DNA from: an uncultured Lachnospiraceae bacterium
GTDB taxonomy: Bacteria > Bacillota_A > Clostridia > Lachnospirales > Lachnospiraceae
Assembly: GCA_902767195.1 (NCBI GenBank)
Contig: CACXGS010000323.1
Location: 1 to 5,007, forward strand
Length of the DNA stretch: 5,007 nucleotides
Direction of reading: 5' to 3'
Shown here one piece after another: positions 1 through 5,007 of the stretch. A program made the position numbers and the translations under genes. Position 1 is the stretch's first letter, and each line of letters opens with the position of its first letter. The notes under the pieces were generated by a model. The model worked only from the letters and a program-made list of their open reading frames with translations, was not told where the DNA came from and searched no databases.

Positions 1-300
1 ACGGGTGACTGTATGTTGTAGGTTGTGGCTATAGCGTTACCTGCCAATAGACGGGAGACTGGAATTCCGCAAGCGAAGGCTTTGCAGGAACAGAGACGAG
101 ATCCACTGCTTACGCAGACTAGGGTTCCGGGATAAGAACAAATCGTTCGTGAATATCCCGGAACCCTTAGTCGTAGTTAGCAGTTAGCTCGGCGGGAGTG
201 GGCAACGCCGGAGCGTCGGAATCCAATCGCCTGTCTATTGGGTTTTGCGGCACCGTTCAGCCCTGCAAATCTGTATTTGTGAGGAGAGGCTTATCGTCGG
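1..300 (+). ncRNA. Structured non-coding RNA, possibly raiA-motif RNA (5' end may lie outside window)
   Basis: This gene-free stretch folds into a dense RNA architecture. A long-range 12-bp helix pairs 44-55 with 230-241. Inside it are a hairpin at 65-72/82-90 with bulged A86, and a helix 100-104/218-223 with bulged A220. The latter encloses two further hairpins: 105-134/154-184, with an 18-bp tip carrying bulged U167, and 187-194/206-214 with bulged G210. Upstream, 3-9 can pair with 36-42; downstream, 262-270 can pair with 275-284. The pairs G53-U232, G3-U42 and G7-U38 are wobble pairs on the plus strand but would be A-C mismatches on the minus strand, which sets the strand. Loop bases 200-203 could form a pseudoknot with 260-263. 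The size, the multi-stem junction and the clostridial setting suggest the raiA-motif RNA, abundant in anaerobic Firmicutes and linked to sporulation and aggregation; that family name is a guess (about 0.4). It is not tmRNA, SRP RNA or RNase P RNA, whose signature strings are absent. The promoter lies outside the window. Confidence 0.72.
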
Positions 301-308
301 GGAACAGG

Positions 309-336
309 AAAACGGGCGATCCCGAAGGGTCGCCCG
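309..336 (-). terminator. Intrinsic terminator of ilvC, possibly bidirectional
   Basis: A 10-bp hairpin pairs 313-322 with 327-336. On the minus strand it has a UUCG loop and is followed by TTTTCCTGTT, about 30 bases after the ilvC stop codon, the usual position for a rho-independent terminator. The T-run is short and the minus-strand stem has one C-A mismatch. On the plus strand the same position is a U-G pair (320/329), so the stem is complete there. It may therefore also end the convergent non-coding RNA, although the plus-strand tail is only weakly T-rich. Confidence 0.65.
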
Positions 337-366
337 CCATCATTCACTATTATAGATTCTGTAAGA

Positions 367-1433
<1,067 letters not shown>

Positions 1434-1437
<4 letters not shown>

Positions 1438-1462
1438 TACTCTTTTCTATGAAAGAAATCAA
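1434..1462 (-). promoter_or_regulatory. Sigma-A-type promoter for ilvC
   Basis: On the minus strand, TTGATT (1457-1462) and TATGAT (1434-1439) are separated by exactly 17 bases, predicting a start near 1427 and a leader of about 40 bases. A perfect TTGACA also lies at 1470-1475, but the sequence 17 bases beyond it (TCATAG) is a poor -10 box. The promoter would let ilvC be expressed apart from ilvN. Confidence 0.55.
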
Positions 1463-1493
1463 GTATTCCTGTCAATTAATACATAAATATGCA

Positions 1494-1982
1494 CTACAGT
1501 GCTTTCATTCCCCGCTCCAGTCCGGTGACACCGGTACGGACCATCTCGATTACTTCAAAATCACCCAGCAGGTTGAGGAAAGCATCCAGTTTATTCTGAG
1601 TTCCGGTAAGTTCAATGATCACCGAATCCGGTCCTACATCAACGATCTTAGCGCGGAATACATCGGCGATGGCAATGATATCTCTCTTGTCCTTCTTATC
1701 TGCCATAACCTTGACAAGAACCAGCTCTCTGCAGACAGAATCGCTGTTCTCCAACTCAATGATCTTGCGAACTTCCACTAATTTGTTGATCTGATTACGG
1801 ATCTGCTCCAGGATACGGTCGTCTCCGCAGACAGCGACAGTGATCCTGGTAAACTTGGGATCATTGGTGACGCCCGCGCTGATGCTCTCAATATTATATC
1901 CTCGACGGCTGAACAGAGAAGCCACTCTGGCCAGTACGCCGGGATTGTTGTCTACAAGTAACGATAATACCATCGATTTCAT
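1494..1982 (-). CDS. ilvN: Acetolactate synthase small (regulatory) subunit
   Basis: This is the regulatory subunit of acetohydroxyacid synthase, which commits pyruvate to valine and leucine and 2-oxobutyrate to isoleucine. It activates the catalytic IlvB subunit and confers feedback inhibition by valine. The 162-residue length is typical (E. coli IlvH has 163). The N-terminal ACT domain (about 3-78) shows LLVDNNPGVLARV, then LFSRRGYNIESIS and DPKFTRITV; the second domain follows LVLVKVMA. By alignment from memory with IlvH, the valine-site residues N11, G14 and N29 correspond to N12, G15 and N30 here, so feedback inhibition is probably intact. The ATG at 1982 is 9 bases from AGGAGA; an in-frame GTG two codons earlier is only 3 bases from it and is less likely. 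The gene starts 28 bases after the LCP gene ends, and its partner ilvB is not adjacent. Confidence 0.97.
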   Translation of the reverse strand: MKSMVLSLLVDNNPGVLARVASLFSRRGYNIESISAGVTNDPKFTRITVAVCGDDRILEQIRNQINKLVEVRKIIELENSDSVCRELVLVKVMADKKDKRDIIAIADVFRAKIVDVGPDSVIIELTGTQNKLDAFLNLLGDFEVIEMVRTGVTGLERGMKAL

Positions 1983-1991
1983 AATCACTTC

Positions 1992-1997
1992 TCTCCT
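1992..1997 (-). promoter_or_regulatory. Ribosome binding site of ilvN
   Basis: AGGAGA on the minus strand, 9 bases before the ATG at 1982. The spacing favours this ATG over the GTG at 1988, which would leave only 3 bases. The site lies in the 28-base gap after the LCP stop codon, which has no room for a terminator. Confidence 0.85.
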
Positions 1998-2010
1998 GCT
2001 CTATTATCTA

Positions 2011-3627
2011 TCAGTAGGTGGAAATACCCTCTGTCTTCTCCGGATAATATCCGTTTATGAACTTATCGTTGCCCACACCGTACTCATCCTCGATGCCGGG
2101 ATCTTCTCCCACTCCGAAGATAAAATACTGAAGGGCTGCGCTGTTGGCTTCGTAATCTGTCTGCATAACCCAGGCTCCGCCTGCGCCCAGTCTTCCGGCT
2201 GTGTAGGAACCTTCATAAGGGATACGAAGCTGTTCGATCTCGGTAGTTCCCATGGAAATGACCGATGTTAACAGGCTTCGGATCTGATCCTCTGTCAGGT
2301 CCGTTGTCACATGACGAAGGGCTCTCATACAGATATTGGTAATGGTCATAATGTCTTCTTTCTTGAGCTCATCATAGATGGAAATGAGCACCTTTCTCTG
2401 ACGGTCTGTCCGGCCGAACTCACCCATGACATCCTGTCGGATCCGGCAGTAGGCCAGGGCCTGGTAAGGTGTCATCATGTTGGGACCGGCCTTGACATCC
2501 TTTTCTCCATGTTTGGAGTTCACGTAGGCTGTCTGCAGGAAATATGCTTCCGCTTCGGTCAGCTCCATGGGTACACCGCCGAGAAGGTCCACGACCTCAC
2601 GGAAGGCTTCCATATCCACTTCTACGTATCCGTCCAGACGAATACCGAAATTCTGGGCGATGGTCTCATACTCCAGCTGTACGCCGCCGTATGAGTAAGC
2701 GGCATTAAACTTGTGATAACCGTAACCCGGAATATCAATATACATATCTCTCATAAGGGAGGTAAGCTTCAGCTTGCCGTTCTTGATGTCAATGGTCGCG
2801 ATCATTGTAGTATCCGACCTTCCCGCTTCTGTCTCATCCTGCCGCTTGTCGCATCCGATCAGGAGGATATTTACCACATCCTGGTCATAGACAAGACTGG
2901 CATCCACTACATTGGCATTGCGCAATGCGTGCTTTGTATCTGTGTGGATGGTATTGGTAGATGCTGTATAGAAAGCAGCAAGGGCACCACCCGCAGCAGA
3001 CATTGTAAATGCACCGACCAGAAGCAGACAGACCAGGAGCTGGGCAATGATTCGTCCGGCTCTGCCCTGTTTCTTTGTCTTTGTAACTGGTTTCTTCTGA
3101 GATGCCATATGTTTCCTCTTTCCTTTCCCGGTCTTTTGCATTACCGGTTTCTGTGCTTTTGGCTGTTCTGTGTACTGGTCTTCCCTGCGGAACATCAGCT
3201 CGTCTGTATCAAAGTATCCGGGCTTCTCATCCGGTTTGTTCTGTCCCTGGGATCCCTGTCCGCGGGACTGTGCTTTCTTCTTCCCCGAACGTGAATGCCA
3301 GAAAAACTTACCACCCTGTATTCCGGAAAATACAGATCCCATGCCTCCGGACTTCCTGCCCGGGGAGGAGGATCTTGCGGACGGCTTATCTGTCGTCTTC
3401 CTAGTCTCTGTCTCTTCGGATGTATGTGAAGCAGCCGAACTGTATTTGCTCCGGCTCTCATAAGCTCTCCTGATACTTTCCCGGTCCTGTCCTTTATGGC
3501 CGGCATCTTCCAGGGCCCCGTCAAGCTCTGAGCGGAAACGTCTTGTCTTCACCAGGATAGCCTCATCGATATATTCGTCCGATGAGCCGGAATTCCCGGT
3601 GCGGTCCCTGTAGTCATCGACTCCCAT
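2011..3627 (-). CDS. LytR-CpsA-Psr (LCP) family cell-wall polymer transferase with long cytoplasmic N-terminus
   Basis: LCP proteins are membrane-anchored phosphotransferases that move lipid-linked glycopolymers (wall teichoic acid, capsule or other secondary wall polymers) onto peptidoglycan outside the cell. The 538-residue product has a hydrophilic, Ser/Thr/Lys-rich cytoplasmic part (1-192) ending in a strongly basic stretch (KRKHMASQKK, KTKKQGRAGR). One membrane helix follows (about 193-219), then a short linker and the extracytoplasmic LCP domain from about 250 onward. LCP hallmarks are ILLIGCDKR (254-262), GRSDTTMIATID (269-280), SLMRDMYIDIPGYG (290-303) followed by HKFNAAYSYGG, and the Arg-rich CRIRQD (394-399) and GRTDRQRKV (405-413). 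The start at 3627 has GGAGG 6 bases upstream; an in-frame TTG 17 codons earlier has no such site. The glycosyltransferase gene upstream fits a wall-polymer role. The exact polymer cannot be told from sequence. Confidence 0.94.
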   Translation of the reverse strand: MGVDDYRDRTGNSGSSDEYIDEAILVKTRRFRSELDGALEDAGHKGQDRESIRRAYESRSKYSSAASHTSEETETRKTTDKPSARSSSPGRKSGGMGSVFSGIQGGKFFWHSRSGKKKAQSRGQGSQGQNKPDEKPGYFDTDELMFRREDQYTEQPKAQKPVMQKTGKGKRKHMASQKKPVTKTKKQGRAGRIIAQLLVCLLLVGAFTMSAAGGALAAFYTASTNTIHTDTKHALRNANVVDASLVYDQDVVNILLIGCDKRQDETEAGRSDTTMIATIDIKNGKLKLTSLMRDMYIDIPGYGYHKFNAAYSYGGVQLEYETIAQNFGIRLDGYVEVDMEAFREVVDLLGGVPMELTEAEAYFLQTAYVNSKHGEKDVKAGPNMMTPYQALAYCRIRQDVMGEFGRTDRQRKVLISIYDELKKEDIMTITNICMRALRHVTTDLTEDQIRSLLTSVISMGTTEIEQLRIPYEGSYTAGRLGAGGAWVMQTDYEANSAALQYFIFGVGEDPGIEDEYGVGNDKFINGYYPEKTEGISTY

Positions 3628-3633
3628 ATATAA

Positions 3634-3638
3634 CCTCC
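3634..3638 (-). promoter_or_regulatory. Ribosome binding site of the LCP gene
   Basis: GGAGG on the minus strand, 6 bases before the ATG at 3627. It supports a 538-residue protein starting MGVDDYRD and not the longer reading from a TTG at 3678. Confidence 0.85.
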
Positions 3639-3651
3639 ACTGATTCGTGTC

Positions 3652-3668
3652 TTCCCTGAAAAAGGGAA
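3652..3668 (-). promoter_or_regulatory. Small hairpin in the LCP mRNA leader
   Basis: TTCCCT and AGGGAA form a perfect 6-bp stem with a 5-base loop, between the predicted transcription start and the ribosome binding site. It is not followed by a T-run, so it is not a terminator. It may affect mRNA stability or translation, or have no role. Confidence 0.3.
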
Positions 3669-3698
3669 TAATCTCCAATCTGATATCTTGTTCTATAC

Positions 3699-3725
3699 CT
3701 TATAACAAAATTTCCCGTTTTGCAA
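3699..3725 (-). promoter_or_regulatory. Promoter candidate for the LCP-ilvN transcript
   Basis: On the minus strand TGTTATAAG is an extended -10 element (TG, one base, then TATAAG at 3699-3704), with TTGCAA (3720-3725) upstream. The 15-base spacing is short, but an extended -10 can tolerate a weak -35. Predicted start is near 3692, giving a leader of about 65 bases. It lies in the 120-base gap after the glycosyltransferase, which has no convincing terminator, so read-through is also possible. Confidence 0.42.
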
Positions 3726-3747
3726 GTGGAAACTGGATAGAGCACTT

Positions 3748-4665
3748 TCATTTCCAATACCAGGGATTAAGAGAAATCTTTTGAACAAGCCATCTGGGCA
3801 GTTTCCTGTAGTTTCGTCCCAGCTTATAGCCAATGTACTTGGCAGCGCTGTGGATGATGATCTGTGGAATAAGATGAAACTGTCTTTTGCGGATAAAATA
3901 GGACAGGGTCTTCTTCACCAGACGGACACCTTCCGATTCCGAGCGGACTTTGAGGAAGAGGCCGCCGTAATCCACCTGGGATACTGCCAGGTCAAAGTTT
4001 CGCTTCAGCTGCTCGATGGCCGTGTAATTGTGCCAGTGCCAGACTCTTGCATCCGCCACATAGGCAATCTTCTTTCCTGCCTCGATCAGGCGGGAGGCAA
4101 AGATCATATCCTCGTTAAAAATGGTATGGAGGGGAAATCCTCCCATCTCATCATAAACTGACTTGCGGTAGGCCGCGCATACATTGGAGCAGAAAAAAGT
4201 CTTGATTCCGAGAACCGGAAGGTCCTCTGCCGACTTGATCCGGCTTTCCCGGGGATAGTTGAATCTCCGGGTATAGGCTTCCACCGGATTATCATGGGAA
4301 TCCGCCATCTGTCTGCCGTAGGCCGCGCAAACCTGAGGATCTTTAAAGGGGCGGATCAGATTCTCTATCAAGTACTGATCCGCCGGAATCGCATCCTGGG
4401 TGAGGAGAAGAATAATGTCTCCGTCGCACATGGCTGCCGCCCGGTTCCTGGTCCCTCCATGATCAAACTCTTCCTTCCGGATATGCACGATCTCACCCTG
4501 GGGAAGACTGTCAAACACTTTGCTGTGAAACAGGTCCTTTTCCGTATTAATCAGCAGGATCCTGTCGGGACGATGGGTCTGCTTTTTCAGCATGGCAAGA
4601 TTCCTGTCCAGCTTCTTATCGGGTTTGTATGTGGGTATGATCACCTGTACTTTCATCTCATTCAT
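3748..4665 (-). CDS. Family 2 glycosyltransferase, rhamnosyltransferase-like
   Basis: This is a GT-A fold, inverting glycosyltransferase that probably adds a sugar, by motif style rhamnose from dTDP-rhamnose, to a lipid-linked cell-surface polysaccharide on the cytoplasmic side of the membrane. The 305 residues show the nucleotide-binding start VIIPTYKP (8-15), FDHGGTRN (67-74, characteristic of RfbF/RgpB-like rhamnosyltransferases), the metal-binding region LLLTQDAIP (86-94, D91 in the DXD position), FFCSNVCAAYRKSVYDEMGGF (157-177, written here as one block) and the probable catalytic base in FNEDM (E185/D186), followed by VWHWHNYT (208-215). There is no convincing membrane span; the C-terminus is basic and aromatic (RWLVQK, NPWYWK) and may touch the membrane. 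GGAGGG sits 8 bases before the ATG at 4665. The LCP gene downstream suggests a shared wall-polymer pathway. The donor sugar is inferred, not shown. Confidence 0.92.
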   Translation of the reverse strand: MNEMKVQVIIPTYKPDKKLDRNLAMLKKQTHRPDRILLINTEKDLFHSKVFDSLPQGEIVHIRKEEFDHGGTRNRAAAMCDGDIILLLTQDAIPADQYLIENLIRPFKDPQVCAAYGRQMADSHDNPVEAYTRRFNYPRESRIKSAEDLPVLGIKTFFCSNVCAAYRKSVYDEMGGFPLHTIFNEDMIFASRLIEAGKKIAYVADARVWHWHNYTAIEQLKRNFDLAVSQVDYGGLFLKVRSESEGVRLVKKTLSYFIRKRQFHLIPQIIIHSAAKYIGYKLGRNYRKLPRWLVQKISLNPWYWK

Positions 4666-4697
4666 CCCATTTTCCCTCCATTTTAATCATTTTTCAT

Positions 4698-4726
4698 AGT
4701 GTATCATTTCACCGGGCAAGTAGCAA
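4698..4726 (-). promoter_or_regulatory. Promoter candidate for the glycosyltransferase gene
   Basis: On the minus strand TTGCTA (4721-4726) and TACACT (4698-4703) are 17 bases apart, and TG one base before the -10 box makes it an extended -10. Predicted start is near 4691, giving a leader of about 26 bases. The -35 box lies immediately downstream of the preceding gene's terminator, consistent with a new transcription unit beginning here. Confidence 0.5.
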
Positions 4727-4728
4727 GG

Positions 4729-4752
4729 AAAAAGCCGGGCATAGCCCGACTT
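4729..4752 (-). terminator. Intrinsic terminator of the cobalamin-binding protein gene
   Basis: Positions 4744-4752 pair with 4732-4740 in a 9-bp stem (one G-U pair) with a TAT loop. On the minus strand it is GC-rich at the top and followed by TTTTTCC. It begins 9 bases after the stop codon at 4761. This is a textbook rho-independent terminator and separates this gene from the glycosyltransferase. Confidence 0.9.
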
Positions 4753-4760
4753 CTCACTAT

Positions 4761-5007
4761 TTATTCATCTGTTTCCCCAAGTAATCGTTTGACAAGCTTC
4801 ACCGCTTCCGCTGCATCTTTGGAATAACCGTCCGCCCCGATCTCCCGGGCGAAATCCGGTGTCGTGACCGCTCCGCCGATCATGACTTTGGTTCCAGGCA
4901 GCTCCACATTGCGAAGGTCAATGGTTTCTTTCATTTTCATCATCGTCGTGGTCATAAGGGCTGAGAGGACAATAATGGCTGCCCGGTTCTCCTTTGCACA
5001 GTCGATG
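4761..5007 (-). CDS. C-terminal end of a cobalamin-binding protein, probably methionine synthase (MetH type); partial
   Basis: Only the last 81-82 codons are in the window; the frame stays open to the edge, so the internal ATG at 4955 is not the true start. The visible part is the second half of a B12-binding Rossmann-like domain. It has the S-x-L element in VLSALMTTTM, with the serine contacting the cobalamin lower-ligand tail, then the KVMIGGA glycine loop, and IGADGYSKDAAEAVKLVKRLL as the closing strand and helix. The DxHxxG element that supplies the cobalt-binding histidine would lie just outside the window. The combination LSALMTTTM...GADGYSKDA is what I expect at the C-terminus of the short clostridial cobalamin-dependent methionine synthase, which lacks a reactivation domain and ends with this domain. 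A small corrinoid protein of a methylamine or methoxyl methyltransferase system is the main alternative. A strong terminator follows. Confidence 0.88.
   Translation of the reverse strand, partial: IDCAKENRAAIIVLSALMTTTMMKMKETIDLRNVELPGTKVMIGGAVTTPDFAREIGADGYSKDAAEAVKLVKRLLGETDE

Noticed and set aside
24..36. TGTGGCTATAGCG resembles the start of clostridial 5S rRNA
   Set aside because: The following sequence does not continue as 5S rRNA: the conserved loop A-B-C sequence is missing and the fold differs. Treated as chance or a short motif of the structured RNA.
1..300. tmRNA, SRP RNA, RNase P RNA or group II intron end
   Set aside because: The tmRNA tag region and 3' CCA, the SRP tetraloop string (GUCAGGUCCGGAAGGAAGCAGC-like), the RNase P P4 strings and intron domain V were looked for by eye and not found.
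2713..3294. 193-codon open frame on the plus strand opposite the LCP gene
   Set aside because: Its hydrophobic, Cys-rich product arises opposite the LCP coding sequence and shows no family signature; the LCP reading has clear motifs and a good ribosome binding site.
3195..3524. 109-codon open frame on the minus strand overlapping the LCP N-terminal part
   Set aside because: It is a second frame through the low-complexity LCP tail, with an Arg/Pro-rich product and no domain. A frameshift in the LCP gene is not needed because its own frame is open throughout.
3707..3732. Terminator after the glycosyltransferase (TTTCC...GGAAA followed by TTTTG)
   Set aside because: The stem is only about 5 bp, AT-rich, with an 11-base loop, and overlaps the LCP promoter candidate; too weak to call.
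4761..4955. Complete 64-residue protein starting at 4955
   Set aside because: The frame continues upstream without a stop to the window edge, and that part completes the S-x-L element of the B12-binding fold, so the internal ATG is not the start.

Overview
The window looks like a chromosomal segment of an anaerobic, Gram-positive clostridium, most likely Lachnospiraceae-like. This rests on near-50% GC, strong GGAGG-type ribosome binding sites, the style of the class I ketol-acid reductoisomerase, a long LytR-CpsA-Psr (LCP) protein and a corrinoid-dependent methyltransferase tail. This placement is inference from protein style; no 16S or other marker is present.

All protein genes lie on the minus strand. 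Read in transcription order (high to low coordinates) they are: the last ~82 codons of a cobalamin-binding protein, probably the C-terminus of methionine synthase (4761 to window edge), closed by a strong intrinsic terminator; a GT2 rhamnosyltransferase-like glycosyltransferase (3748-4665); an LCP-family membrane phosphotransferase with an unusually long basic cytoplasmic tail (2011-3627); ilvN, the regulatory subunit of acetolactate synthase (1494-1982); and ilvC, ketol-acid reductoisomerase (367-1386), closed by a hairpin terminator at about 309-336. ilvN follows the LCP gene by only 28 bases, so a branched-chain amino acid gene appears to ride on a cell-wall gene's transcript, while ilvC has a 107-base upstream gap with its own promoter and an inverted repeat at the predicted start site. 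The catalytic acetolactate synthase subunit (ilvB) is not next to ilvN and must be elsewhere.

The first ~300 bases carry no gene but fold, as plus-strand RNA, into an elaborate structure: a 12-bp long-range helix enclosing several hairpins, with G-U pairs that only make sense on the plus strand. This is very likely a structured non-coding RNA convergent to ilvC. My best guess for its family is the raiA-motif RNA common in Clostridia, but I cannot confirm this without a covariance-model search. It is the most interesting object in the window; the rest is ordinary core metabolism and envelope biosynthesis.
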